Translations under genes and position numbers: made by a program
Source of the DNA: Sanghuangporus weigelae
Lineage: Eukaryota; Basidiomycota; Agaricomycetes; Hymenochaetales; Hymenochaetaceae
Reading direction: 5' to 3'
Assembly (NCBI GenBank): GCA_033182465.1
Contig: CP137318.1
Span: forward strand, 2,976,001-3,040,000
Length of the DNA: 64,000 nucleotides
Shown here: positions 35,359-47,900 of the stretch, in pieces
How the letters are laid out: each line of letters begins with the position of its first letter
Numbering within the stretch: the first letter of the stretch is position 1
The notes under the pieces: model-generated
Database searches by the model: none
Seen by the model: only the letters and a program-made list of their open reading frames with translations
What the model was told of the DNA's origin: nothing

Positions 35359-36215
35359 ATGCGGCTTTATACGCAGTCTTTTCGATATGAGTAAGGCTTA
35401 TATCTCATACAATAATTCTGGTTGAGGAACCCTTTTTTCTTCAGCGACTCCTGGCCTATAGTCTCGTTCGCATTTCTTCTTCGTTATCCAAACCCATATG
35501 CGTCTCATGTTGTATCTTGCGATGTCATTTCGCGCAACGTCACGCCGGAGGGCACGCTCTCAACCACGCGTCTGATTCTCAAGCGCGGCGCCCTTCCAAA
35601 ATGGGCTCCGCAGGGCATAATAAATAGGGCTGAAAGTTGGGTCGTTGAGCAGAGCGAGGTGGATCCTTTCGGAAGGGTGGTTCGATGCCAGACGAGGAAC
35701 CTAGATCATGTCAAGGCATTACAGGTCCATGAGTTTGTCGAATTGCGAGAAGCTGATATTGGGTATGTGTTCAATTATATCTCTGCAAGCACGCAGTTTA
35801 AGCATCTTTTACACAGAGGGACACTTCAAACCACGCAGGCTCAGTTCATCTCTCGGTTTGGATGGGGTCTAACAAAACGTATTGAGAACCATGGGTTAGC
35901 CAAGTTCAAGGCAAATATCCAGAGGGTATGTGTGCAGGCTTTGGACATTGTACAACTTCTCACGCTGCTGCTTAGTCTCGGGAAGGTGTTTCATCTGTGC
36001 TGCGGATGCTGCGCGAATCTCGTTTTCGTCCTTTAACCATGGGGCCAGATGGACACTTCACTACGTCCTTTCGCCCTGGGTCGACATCTGAGTCTTGGCC
36101 TAGGACATACGACGCTGCGGGACCAGCCGAGGGCGACCAAAACAGAGAACACCCTGGCTTAAGCGACTCAAAGTCTCGGTCGTCGCTGAAAACTTGGATT
36201 AACAAAGACACATGA
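35359..36215 (+). CDS. UPS1: PRELI/MSF1-domain protein, Ups1/PRELID1-like phosphatidic acid carrier
   Basis: This lipid transfer protein of the mitochondrial intermembrane space carries phosphatidic acid inward for cardiolipin synthesis in yeast and animals. Joining a 32-nt first exon (35359-35390) to the exon starting at 35445 gives MRLYTQSFRYDDSWPIVSFA, an exact PRELI opening. Next are LLRYPNPYASHVVSCDVI, LPKWAPQGI and ESWVVEQSEVDPFGR. After further introns come FISRFGWGLTKRIENHGLAKF and a short basic tail ending KTWINKDT. The long C-terminal tail beyond the domain (about 70 residues, Ser-rich) is not part of the canonical fold. The first intron falls at the same codon and phase as in the Ups2-like gene at 13.2 kb. 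Three or four introns in all. Confidence 0.87.
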
Positions 36216-36634
36216 CGTTTCTCTTCCCCTACACATTGCTCTCCCACTTTTTACGATGTTATTTTATCTGGTGGCTCCATTGTCTCGTAATAGTCCCGCA
36301 AAAGGTCTTGCAAGAGTCCTGCATTATGTATTACTAGCAGTAGTTACATTTTATATATCCCCCGTATCGCGATGCATTGACGAATTTCGAGTGACACGCG
36401 TTTTTGTTTTGGTACTAGTAAGTCGCGGCTTGAAGAAACAGTACTAGTGACAGTTCCACGGTTCCGATGGCTCGCTTGCATGAGGCTTGCTCAAATGCCA
36501 CGTCGTCTGTGAACCAACTCGCACATTGATAGCCCTCTTTCAACGCCATTGCGCGCTGGGCAAACGCCTCTGCGGGTAAAGCTCTGTATTTCATCTTTAA
36601 TCTTTATTGGCTCGGATATTCTGTTCGAAACACA
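36216..36634. other. Intergenic: Ups1-like 3' flank and RIC1 promoter
   Basis: 419 bases. An AT-rich patch lies at 36330-36360. No gene, repeat or TATA box close to the RIC1 start was identified. Confidence 0.4.
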
Positions 36635-39600
36635 ATGTACTTTCCGACCTCCGCCGCTCGTCAGCTTTCGACCGTGCCAGCTTTGCCCAATCTTGTTCCG
36701 GAACCCGTAATCGCTTTATGCCCAAGCCCTAACAAAGCGTTATTTTGCACGCTGACGAAAAACAGTATCACCGTATGGCGAGCTAGGGTAAGACTCAGGT
36801 GAAATAGGAAGGAGATCTGTGGTTGACTGGAAGTTGAATAGCCCGCCGTGGTCCTTGCCGTTTTATCGAGGACGACAACGTCCATGTTTGAGCATGGGGA
36901 CAATGTTTTAGCACACTGGTATCCCAACGGTTCGAGGCTGCTCATCCAAGTGAGTTTCTATTTTCATCGTTGTCTGTATTATGGTACGATATTGGTCAGA
37001 CTACGTGTTCATATCTGGTCCTCGTTCGTGTAATTCTTGACGGAAGGTCGGCATTGGAACCGTATCAGTCACCTCCTTTACCTTCAAATGCTCAGCGTCA
37101 TTTCCAACCGGGCTCGGGTGAGGCTTTGCCAATGTTCTCCGTAAGTTTGAGTTTCGAAGGCGTCATTCGTGTGGACGGTGATCTATTGAGGTCAGGATAC
37201 TCGAATTCATTTCGGATATCTGTTCCTATAATGCTCACTGCATCCAGTGTGTCTCCGCGAAAGCAATGCATCATGTTTTCGACCAAAAATCCACCTTCAG
37301 TTCAGCGAATACCCTGGCCGACTATTGAAGATGATCTGAATGAGGACTGCGATGATATGGAATCCAAAAGATCGTTATCAGGGCACGACACTTGGATCCT
37401 GAACGACCACGAGTTGCCTTGGCTGGTAAACTCAAATGGTATAACTTTAGCATCTCCCATGTTGCGAAACTGATAAGTGTGTATCAGTGACGGTCGTTCA
37501 AATGTCCTACGCGCGAGCTGCGAAGGTCGAAACATGGATCACCTCTGACGGACGTGCATACTTCGTCCAGCTAGTTGAGATGGCGGCTGGGCGCTCAAAC
37601 AATTCTTCTAGTGCAAGTCTGCAGATCCCGGTAGGTACGGCATGCTCAACTACGCGAATGGATCGTTTATGACCTCTTTTGTCATCTTGCGTTCTTCCGC
37701 GAACGAACTCAGGATAGCGAGAGCTCCAGGGATTCATTATTACAATGGCAAGGAGTTTGCATTCATGACGTGGAGCCTGCACGATGGGTCCAGAAGCAAC
37801 GTGCTCCGGCGCCGGACGACTCCACTGAATTTGATTACATTGATTCTCGCAAGGCGGTATGCGTCGCGGCGAATTCCAAGTTTTCAGTAGTGGCCACAGG
37901 AACACAAAGGTGTGCTGCGGTTTCTACCAACCATACACACTATTTCATACATTATGACATGAAGTGGAACAGTTGAGCTCGCCAACTTTCCTTCTTTTGA
38001 AGGGGAAATGCCGAAGGCACAATTTCTCTCATTACCGGCGTTCGCTGGGAATATCAAACCAGGAACCGTTTGCGCTATGGAATGGAGTCAAGATGATTAT
38101 GCCCTTGCTGTAGGCTGGAACAATGGCTGGGCCGTTTGGAGCGTTGGAGGACGATGTTTAGCCTGGGGCTTTGGAGTAGATGAAGATGTGAAGAATCCAA
38201 GGTTAGATCAGTCCATAGTTGTAGACTGGTGTGCTGATGTCGCTTAGGTTTCAGGATAACTTTATGTTTGGAATATTGGATCTCGTACGGCATCTTTTTT
38301 TTCTGTCTATTTGAGATTGCAACTCATTTAAGACAGTTCTGGGGACAAGGAAACTTCGAATTATTTGTTATATCCAATGGTAATTCGAATAGTAGGTACG
38401 AATACTTGATGTAGAGCTCTTCGCTGACAGTATAAGTAGAGCCTGATGGCCAACTGTTTATAATCCCGTTTGCAAAAAGTGCCGTGACGGAACAGCAGAC
38501 ACCTGTACGTATTGCCCATCCGGAGTACGTCGGGAACCTTGACTGGATATGTCTGACAGGATAATACTCGATATGCATTCCTTCAAACGGATGATCGAGT
38601 ACTCGTCTACCGAGGTGCAGATCAACCTGATATGAGTGTCATCAATCCGGAGTCTGATGTCTGGCAACATGTCAAGGTATTTGCTTGTATCTTTATGCCG
38701 GCGCTATGGACTCACTTTTGTAAAAGATTCCTCCAGAGTACCTTGCGACTAACTGGCCAATAAGGTATTCCGCAATAAGCATGGACGGCCGTCTAATAGC
38801 TGTTGCAGGACGACGGGGTCTGATTCATTTCAGCTCGACATCTGGACGCTGGAAACTATTCGGTGACAGTGTTCAAGAGCAAGCTTTCGCAGTCAGAGGT
38901 GGCATAGTGTGGTTCCACCATGTTCTGATTGCAGCTGTCGAGCTATCGAAAGCATATCAGGTGTGCACGTGTCTAAAAGCATCAAGAGAACAATCAAGTA
39001 TTGAAGAAATATCGTAACAGATCAGGTTGTACTCTAGGGACCTTGATCTTAGTAATCAGAATGTCCTACACAGAGAAGTCCTGACTTCTCCTGTCGTGAC
39101 AATATCTCTTGTCGACAATTCTCTTCTCGTGTATACCGCGGATAACATCCTGAGTCACTACCTTATTGCGCCAACCAAGGACACCATACAACTCCATTTC
39201 TGTGGTAGTATCACATTTGATGGCATAATTGCAGCGCCACATGCCGTCCGAGGGCTTAGTTGGATGATCCCGAGCGCACAAAAGCGTGAGCATTTGAATC
39301 CAGAGCAAGTTTTTATTCATTGCTAAACTATTCCGCTCAGAACTCGGAGACCCGATGGAAGATCTTGCTGTCGCGACTGTTCTCATGATGGTCGGTGGCA
39401 AGTTGGTTCTACTTCGTCCGCGGAAGGCTGGCCAGCAAGAAGTTAAATATGATATGCAAATCCTTGCTGACCGCATAGAGTTCTGTTGGATACATCTTCG
39501 TGGCATCGGCACCCTGGAAAACTCGCTATGGGGTTATGATGGACGAGGTATACGAGTATGGCTGAATGCGTTGAATATTGAGACGCCGTCCGATCCGGAT

Positions 39601-40508
39601 AGTTCGCCTGACTTTGTTCAAGAAAGTGTGAATATAACGTTGGATTTCTATCCCTTATGTGAGTTCGCTCCATTCCGCCTTCACTGAGCATGCGTCTCAT
39701 AATATCAGCTTGTTTGATGGACAAGGGCATTTTGATAGGCGCCGAACACGAGCTGGCAGCACGACCTTCTCTGCCTTTCGTTTTGTTCAGGTACACTACA
39801 AGCGTAAGTAAAGATTTCGAACGTAAATGCGTGTATGCTTACGCATCTTTATTAGTCTCAGCTCTTTCTGCATCATATCCTTCACGCACACCTTCAGGCT
39901 GGCGAGGTGGAACAAGCTGTATCTTTTGCCAAACATTACGAAAACTTGGTGTATTTCGCGCATGCGTTAGAGATTTTGCTACACACGGTCGTTGAGTCCG
40001 AAGCTGGTACTGATGACTCTCCTGGACATTCAACTGCGGCTGTCGTACTACCGAAAGTCATCGAGTTTCTGGATTATTTTGATGTGGCTCTGGACGTCGT
40101 AGTTGGTTGTGCGCGGAAGACCGAAATGGCCCGATGGAAGATGTTGTTTGACGCTGTGGGCAATCCCAAAACGCTTTTTGAGGTGAGGGCCCTTACAATT
40201 TTCGATGCGGTTAGAATGCTAAACCGTCCTTCCAGAAATGCCTTGCTTCCAATAAGCTCAAAACGGCCGCATCGTATCTACTAGTCCTGCACAACCTAGA
40301 GCAATTGGCCGATAACAAGGGTGCCGTCGAACTTCTAAAAAGAGCCATGGAAGGCGAAGACTGGCAGCTTTGTCGGGAACTTCTCCGATTCCTTCATTCT
40401 ATCGATGACAGTGGCACAGCACTGCGGGAAGCTCTTGAGCAGACCGGCATTCTGCCAGAAACCGGCCCTGCAATACTCGTAGAGATGAATGGGGCAACGA
40501 GCTCGTAG
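36635..40508 (+). CDS. RIC1: RIC1, subunit of the Ric1-Rgp1 GEF for Ypt6/Rab6
   Basis: This is the larger partner of the Golgi complex that activates the Rab GTPase Ypt6 and supports retrograde traffic from endosomes. The start MYFPTSAARQLSTV leads into a beta-propeller half with the family phrase LFCTLTKNSITVWRAR, then, across an intron, HGDNVLAHWYPNGSRLLIQ. The C-terminal RIC1 domain is helical: AVSFAKHYENLVYFAHALE, LPKVIEFLDYFDVALDVVV, CARKTEMARWKMLFDAVGNP and EDWQLCRELLRFL. The end is VEMNGATSS. About 1,050 residues are predicted, normal for fungi. Many short introns are scattered along the gene, including several exons under 100 nt around 37.5-39.0 kb. Confidence 0.88.
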
Positions 40509-41336
40509 TCTCGGATTTCTCTTCATGATTAATCTCTTCCCGCGGACATTAAACCTTTCGTCCGGTAATTATAGCAGTACTAATTTCATCTTGCATTTTG
40601 CATTCTGTATGATTTTGGCAACTTGTTTGTATTAATTCTCTGGCGGATTGCTACTGGCTCTTACCTGGTCCAGTTCTTATGTAAACGGGAATGAGATTGC
40701 TCCTCAGGTGATAGAGCACCATTGAAATGACGGATCCGAGTATATCTATCACATAGCTCTATGTGTATAACTCGCACGGAAGAACAATGTTGAGGCTCAC
40801 CGAGAAGACCGAGCTCGACTGATCTGGGAAGGTTGCGCCCACGTGCATCTTTCTCTTCCCAGTTGGAAGGGGAAGTTGTCCTGTCCCATTCCACCAGACC
40901 GTGCAAAACGAAGATATCCTTTCAGAACAGTCCCGTCTTTCAGAATCAGTTCCGTCGAATCACGGTGGAAGTCACAGCGGAAGTCACGAAATATTCTCGT
41001 CCACTGAAACCTGGCTTGTACGACTCGAAAATACTACCGAAGAGGAATCGGGCATTGACAGTACGAACAGCTCTACCACGATCCTGCCATTGACTACGTA
41101 ATGTATAATCAAAGGTGCGCTTACGATTCAGTTTTGCTTCTTTATTCATCAAGGATCTCGCAATATTACAACATCAGACTGCAACGTTCGGCCCGACAAA
41201 GCAATGTTATTCACATGCGAGGCGTTACCTTTGTTCTTTCAACCCCCTTGCTGCGGTTGTATGTGCAACATACCGTTCAACACGGCATATATCTCAGTCA
41301 TACTTTACAATTGTGCAATGATGTCCTTGTATATCT
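40509..41336. other. 828-bp gap between RIC1 and the F-box gene; possible small unassigned minus-strand gene
   Basis: No product is recognised. On the minus strand four good donor sites (near 41226, 41118, 40795 and 40672) and plausible acceptors occur in series. One reading joins an exon that includes LVEWDRTTSPSNWEEKDARG, through GTGAGC...ACATAG, to ELCDRYTRIRHFNGALSPEE. It then continues through GTAAGA...ATACAG to MQNAR and a stop near 40600. Other frames of the same DNA are also open, and I could not place a convincing start. A plus-strand frame (about 40870-41101) is Ser/Thr-rich and may be chance. Treat as undecided. Confidence 0.25.
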
Positions 41337-42797
41337 ATGCGGTGGCTTTCCATCATTCATCCCAATCTGCTCCGTATGTCGTCGCCTATGGAGCTCGACG
41401 AGGCCCCGCAGCAATCCATGGGGCCATCGGAACACGATCCAGGAGGAAGAGAAGAAGAGCATCTTGGTGGAAGTGGGGCCAGTTTGCGCAAAGATTTGTT
41501 CTCCGGCAGGTTGCCCCGCGAAATCATCAGCGAGATTCTCTCGGAAGCCTGCGACGTCGATAACGCCGCAGACCTGAACTTTGAGAGTACCACTCTGATG
41601 CCTTTGCGTCTCTCTCACGTTTCGAGACTGTGGCGGGATGTCGCAATATCGACGCCTAGTCTGTGGAAGCATTTGCAGGTCGTTGTAAAGAGAGCGGACA
41701 TCAACTCGGCGCTGGAGCTGGTTAGGCTATGGGTTCCTCGTCGTAAGTGTCAACCACTCAAGGTCGATGTCTACTTCAGAGACGAGAGGGGACCATTCAT
41801 AATATACCCGGAGGATTCGCTGAAACTATTTCGAGTAATAACGAAGACGGCAGCGTTGCTGAGGAAAGGGCTGAACTATGATCTGGATAGAGCCTACTTC
41901 GAATCTCATGTAAAGGCGGGAAGTTCTGGCGTGCTTCCGTTTATAGAGGAGAATTATCTTTGGTACTACGGTGCAGACAACGCGCCGAGTAAGGAGGATA
42001 TTCGCAAGGTTCCTTTGATGGTCCGAGGAGTCCGCCGAGCTGTCGATGAATTCGGAATTGGATACCATGAGCCGCTCATCAATTCTCTGACACGGTTGGA
42101 ACTCCAGGATACAAATGGCGTGACATGTCTGTCTACGACAGAACTGCTGATTATTCTTGCTGAATTTCGCCAACTTCGATACTTGTCGGTCTATCTGGGT
42201 CATGGAGACACACCTCCAGAGGAGCAAGTGATAGCAATAAATCTGTTAACCTTCAAATTAGCCTGGGCATATACGATGGATCCCGGAGAGCTACTTGACC
42301 ACCTTTATGCGCCTTCTGTTACGGAAATGGAGCTTTCTGGGGATGTGCCTGGCGGTGCTGCTTGGAATAACCTTTTTGACTTCTTTGAACGAAATCGACC
42401 ACCTCTAACCACTTTGGCGCTCGAACATTTTGATGCAACTGCGACTGTTACACGTCTAGCGGACTGTCTCGCCTTATGTGGTGATCTCGAAAACCTTTGG
42501 TTGGAAAATTGCATTGTGGGCGACGAGTTCGTTGCAGCGCTTGGACGACGCAGTGTTATGGCCCAGAATAGTGTGCTGTCGCGATTGCGTATCTTCGGTT
42601 TGGTCTCGGCGGACGACGTTACAGGCGATTGCTTGGTCCAAACTTTGCAGAGTGCCGACACTACAAAATTGAAGGAAATATTTGTGTTCGATTGCAATGG
42701 CGTGCTGGAAGAACACTGCGAGGCAATCCTAGAGCAGTTCAGAGATACTGCAGTAGTCGAAACGACCATGATAACTCCTGGAGAACCGTTTGATTGA
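41337..42797 (+). CDS. F-box protein with leucine-rich C-terminal part
   Basis: This is a putative substrate receptor of an SCF ubiquitin ligase. The F-box is SGRLPREIISEILSEACD followed by LRLSHVSRLWRDVAISTPSL and WKHLQV, the arrangement common to the large F-box families of agaricomycetes. The rest, about 400 residues, has irregular leucine-rich repeats (LINSLTRLELQDTNGV, LAEFRQLRYLSVYLG, LALCGDLENLWLENCIV). It is uninterrupted, one exon of 486 codons, unlike nearly all its neighbours. Starts at 41337 or at the internal ATG MSSPMELDEAP (41376) are both possible; the second begins the conserved-looking acidic leader. The target is unknown. Confidence 0.85.
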   Translation: MRWLSIIHPNLLRMSSPMELDEAPQQSMGPSEHDPGGREEEHLGGSGASLRKDLFSGRLPREIISEILSEACDVDNAADLNFESTTLMPLRLSHVSRLWRDVAISTPSLWKHLQVVVKRADINSALELVRLWVPRRKCQPLKVDVYFRDERGPFIIYPEDSLKLFRVITKTAALLRKGLNYDLDRAYFESHVKAGSSGVLPFIEENYLWYYGADNAPSKEDIRKVPLMVRGVRRAVDEFGIGYHEPLINSLTRLELQDTNGVTCLSTTELLIILAEFRQLRYLSVYLGHGDTPPEEQVIAINLLTFKLAWAYTMDPGELLDHLYAPSVTEMELSGDVPGGAAWNNLFDFFERNRPPLTTLALEHFDATATVTRLADCLALCGDLENLWLENCIVGDEFVAALGRRSVMAQNSVLSRLRIFGLVSADDVTGDCLVQTLQSADTTKLKEIFVFDCNGVLEEHCEAILEQFRDTAVVETTMITPGEPFD

Positions 42798-43182
42798 GTG
42801 AAGATGCCTTCCTTTTCGTTGGAGCAGATCAGAGATTCGTGAACCACACTTCTTCAGTTTTGGTGCTCTGATTCTCTCGTAATTTTCTTGTACAGACATT
42901 CGATTTTCATCAAGCGCGATCGCTTTGTAATTACCATACATGTACCTCGCGGCCTAATCATAATACTTATACTGAAAGGATCAGAGTTGCCAAGACGAAG
43001 GTTATGTTACACCAGTGATTACTTATCGAGGCGTTATCATAGGCAGCGCGTGATGATGATATTTACGAACAATTCAAGACTATGATAAATCTTTGGCCCT
43101 TACTTGTTACTCGTCTTCTCTCAGTCTCTCCAGCTACTTTCAGCATTTGTTGAGCTTCAAGTTCTCAAGACGCTGATAATCA
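42798..43182. other. Intergenic: F-box gene 3' flank and promoter of the 2OG oxygenase
   Basis: 385 bases. No coding sequence, repeat or RNA was recognised. The last 100 bases are pyrimidine-rich before the ATG at 43183. Confidence 0.4.
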
Positions 43183-44720
43183 ATGGCCGCATTTTCGGCA
43201 AGGGCCTTTCTAAGACGCTCATTGGCGACTCTGACAAGGGTTCGATTACAGCCCGTCACTTACACTCCCGAGGGTGCCGTAGCGATCTCGTACCCAATTC
43301 TGCGGTCTTCTCCTCTAACGCTGCAGACATCAATAGGTAACTACGGATTATCATTATCATCAATTCATTATACGCGCGTCGTAACACGAGTTGCTAGAGA
43401 AGGCATTTGGTTCAGATCCGAAAGCTTTGGGCATCATCGTCGTGAAGGATCTGCCCTCGGACTTCATCGTGAAGCGAGATCGCCTGCTGAGGCTCGCAGA
43501 CAGGTTCGCAAGCTTGCCTGAAAGTGCTAAAGAAAAGTATGTGGACCCGAATAGCAAGTATAGGTATGTTTTCATCAACATTAGTGTATTCATTGTCCTT
43601 TTCTGACGTTTGTTCAGCTTCGGATGGTCTCATGGCAAGGTGAAGAACGTGTGCCACATCTGACTGGCTTTCAACTGATCTCATCCCGACATTTACTCAA
43701 GGAAATTATGAACGGAAAACCAGGCTAGTCTCTTCACATCTGCATCTGCACTTGTGATCAAAGACTCACTATTTATAGATACTCTGAAGGGTTCCTATTA
43801 CGCGAATCCACTGGTCGATGACCCTGATTCTAGCCCTCAGGATAGACAATCTCATCCAGAATACTATGGAAAGAACATCTGTAAGTAGCCAAAACTCAGA
43901 GATCCATTTGGGTTCAATTGAACAAAATTCCTTCGGTATTCAGGGCCAGCACCGGACGAAGCAGGTGTTGAGAGTTTCGAAGAGGCGTTCAAAGATCTTG
44001 GAAGGTTTGTTTACAAAGTTGGCTGTGAAATGGCGGCTGCATGCCAGCCCTTCGGTATGTCTGTATCCTCATTTACGAATTGAGATGGGCTTACTGATTC
44101 ACCCACGAAAGCTTCTCAACACCTTTCAGATCACTCGATTTCTTTATCCGACTTGATCTCGAAGCAGACAGCGAAGGCTCGCCTTCTGCACTATTTCCCA
44201 CCGGATCCACAGACTCCGCTTCCCATGGAGGACGAACCTATTGATAGCTGGTGTGGATTTCATTTGGACCATTCGATTCTTACGGGGCTTTGTTCAGTTG
44301 AGTCTACTCTTCTTCGTCCACACAACTGCTTTTCTCAGCTGAAAGGTTGTCCAGGCAATGTATCTCTCCCACGAACCGAACCAGGCTCCAAAGATCGTAG
44401 CATCCCCTTCCCCGCAGTCGGGTCTTTACATCCGCTCACGCGGTGGCGATCTCACAAAAGTGTCCATCCCTTCCGATTGTCTTGCGTTCCAAACTGGTGA
44501 AGCACTAGAACTCGCCACTGGCGGGAAACTTCGTGCAACGCCACACTGTGTACGCGTTGGTGCCAGTAGTGGAGCGGGACCGATCTCTCGTGAAACGTTC
44601 GCACTCTTCATGCAGCCTGAAATGCACCAACTAGTCGGACCGGACGAAACATTCGGTCAGTTCAGTAAGAGAATCTTTAATGAGCATTATCAAGATAATC
44701 TAGTCGCTGCGGCTGCTTAG
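43183..44720 (+). CDS. 2-oxoglutarate/Fe(II) dioxygenase, isopenicillin N synthase-like
   Basis: This is a non-haem iron oxygenase of the IPNS/DIOX fold. The amino end (MAAFSARAFLRRSLATLTR) is basic and Ser/Arg-rich and could be a mitochondrial presequence. It is followed by TYTPEGAVAISY and, after an intron, KAFGSDPKALGIIVVKDLP, the DIOX_N region. The iron site is seen as WCGFHLDHSILTGLC (the H-x-D pair) and RATPHCVRVGA (distal His). A 2OG-binding Arg is expected near ISRETFALFMQPE. The protein ends LVAAAA. Six or so introns. The gene is convergent with the sterol glucosyltransferase. Substrate and pathway cannot be told from sequence. Confidence 0.85.
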
Positions 44721-44929
44721 ACCAGTTGTAATAGATCTGAAATCAATTCTTTCTGATAGGCTATGTTACGGACACCAATTGTATAATATAGACTTTGAAA
44801 ACGAATGGATGGCTACAGCAGAAAATCTAATGTATAAGGCAGGAGCTAACATACAGGACAGGGGGTAGAATAAGCCGTCGACATATAAGGCGCATTATAC
44901 AAAGTGCAGTATTGAATAGGACACTTGAT

Positions 44930-47900
44930 CTAAATCCTTGAGTTGCTCTTTGGCAAGTTAGGCTGCAAAACCTCGGGCAATACAGAAAAAACGGCGGCAG
45001 CAAGGCTGCTGCGCTTTGACGCAGGTGATTGAGTACGCATATCGGCACTGTGACGGGAAGACCGCTTGTCATCTGAATCAGATATGACGCTCCAGTCTTC
45101 GCTAGGTACTTCTTGGGCTTCAACGTAGCTATCAGCGGGACTTTGGGGCGAAGAAAAGGTGGTCGAGAAGCTCGAACTCTGTAGACGGCGAACTTCGCGG
45201 ATTGTATCGTTTTCTGATTCAGCTCGGGGTGTCTTGATGAGGCTCCTCGCATACTCTAAATCGCGGTAAATCGACTCTATTGCCGTTGCGACGCCATTTT
45301 CCTACGCAATCGAGTTAGTGACTTTTAAAGCGAAAAGAAAAAATCGAGTTACCGAGCGGATCTTCTCGCCGACAAGCTTCGCCTTTGCAATCTGCTTCTC
45401 GTCAGTCGTCGCCGCGATGAGTGCGTCTGCTAAGCTGTCAACAGTAAGCTTTCGAACACAAGATCCAGTACCAAGAGCTTCTACACGGTCGCCCCAAAAG
45501 AATTGGTCTCCAAAGAAAGGTCTGATAATAGTCGGGATCCCAGCCCGCAAACTTGCCCCAGTCGTTCCTGCGCCTCCATGATGACAAGCTGCCTCAATGC
45601 GCTTGAATAACCAATCGTGGGGAATGGATTTGATGGGATATATTTGAGGTGGCAGAGGTATCTCTGGATCCGAGACGTCGGTACCTTTCTTCACTTGCAG
45701 GCGATCCGACCATCCTTTTGACAAAATCGCGTACACGCCGCTTCTCTTGATGGCCTCCACGACGCAACGAGTCATAGCGTCTGGATCAGATACAACGATA
45801 CTTCCGAAACCAATGTAGACGACTTTCTTGCCCATCTGATGTGCTGAATCAATGAACTCGACGAGGTCCTTTGGGGGCGACCACTTTTCTGCACTGACAT
45901 CTGCATCATCCAGGAACCAGTAACCTAGGCAAATAACAAAATCAATCAACTAGGATATTACAACATGATACGAAATCAATTCACCAGTGATACGAATCCA
46001 TTCTGGCCAGTCCAGAGGAGGCGGAACAACCGTTGGACTGAAATTATAGAGGAACGGAACTTTGTGAGGCTCCAGTTTATCCAGATTAGTTCCCGATATT
46101 TTCAAAGTTTCGCGCCTCCAACGATTGATTTGACCAGTAATCGCACGCCAGAAAACTTGATCAAACATTACATAGGACTATAGAGAGCATTAAAGACAGG
46201 TCAAAGAAGAGACAATATCGCCTTACCATATAATTATAACCGCCTCCCATCTTGTGTTCTGGCACCGCGAATGCATGAGGGTAAGCTCGCGTTCTCGTCC
46301 AGGTCATAGTAAAAGCTCTGTAGTAAGGAATCCGGAGAGCTTCGGCTATGTGTATGCCAGACATTGCGCTCGGGCTTTCTATGAGTACATCAGTGTCTTG
46401 GCAAGCCTCCCAGGACGTCTTCAACAGATCATCTAGCCATCCTCGGAATTTCTGTATGCCCTCCTTCAGAAAAGAAACCGTGAACATGCCATTCTCGACG
46501 CAAATACGCATAAGCTCCGCTGGATCGCCTCCGACGTATCCGAATTCAATACCATGCGACTCGACCCACTCCTTGAATTCGCCATGCGTTGCAATGCGAA
46601 CCTTATGACCATCTGCCATCAGACCCTTCGCAAGCGAAATGTACGGCTGAACGTCTCCTCTCGAACCAATGGTCAAGCACGTGAAATGTAGGGATTGGCG
46701 AGGCTTAAAAGTCAAAAACGTAGACGACGTCGATGTGAACATAACGGCTGGTAAATCTTCCGTCGTGGAGTCCGAGGGTACCTTTATATCTTCGTCACCG
46801 AAAAGAGACGACGGACCAAGTTCGTCCGCCAACAGCACGTTCCGAGATGCGCTGCCCAAGCTCTGGGTTTCGCCACTTGTCGTTCTCCTTTGTACATCCT
46901 CCATCTGACGCTCCAAAAGACTGATGAATGCATCACGACGATCCGCGGACCCGAATTCAAAGAATAATTCCTCATGGCCCTTGATTATAACAACAAGTCC
47001 CACCTGACCGAATCGGTACGCCTTCGTCCTTTCTAGGGAAAGGATGTCACGGATGGGAAGTTGCATTCGTGTTCGTGTCGCTAACGGGCCACTCGATTTG
47101 AAACAAAAAAAGTTCGATGAAACGTAGAGACGACCATACGTAGGCAACAGTCTGAAAAGATAGCCCTGGAAATCTACATTATGTCAGTTAGAATTCTATG
47201 GCCATTAAAAATATAAACATACATCCAAGCAATTGCTCCCTCTCGTCGAAGGCAAATGTTGTCCGGAATTTCTCGACGACCTCCGGTTCTGCGGCATTCC
47301 GTGTCTCCAACACGCTATAACCGAGATCAGCGGCCCCTCGATCACCCAAGAATGAAGCATCGGAAACAACTTCGGATACGCCCTTCTGTCCGATAGTCGC
47401 GCCTGATGAGATGGCCGATGGTGACGCAAAAACTCGGCGTGAACCGCGTAACCATGTTGGGACTGCCCACGATGTACTGGCCGAGCTTTCCCTAGAGGGA
47501 ATCGGTGAGAGTTCCGACGGAGGAGAAGGCGGAGGAGGGTATGTGTGAGCAAAATCAATACTCTTGAGTGAGCCCATAGCTGGAGTACCAGGTTGGGAGC
47601 GTGATGTGCCAACGAGCTCAGTCAGTCCAGTCGGTGTAGCTTGTCCCGATCGAGATGAAAAGGTGCTCGGAACCGACGCCGAAGATGATCCAGAGAGGGT
47701 TGAGCCTTGAGATTGCAATTTTGACTGACTGGTATTCTGCGTCGGTGTAGCAGCTGAAGTTCCAGTGTCAGCCGTGAAAGGACGAAGCAATGACGCAAGC
47801 TTCAATCCATAGCCACTCCTACTGCTCTGCTCTGTTACTAACAGGCCCGTTCGGTCCACTGAAGCCGCGGCATACGTGGTATCATGAACTGTTTCACTAA

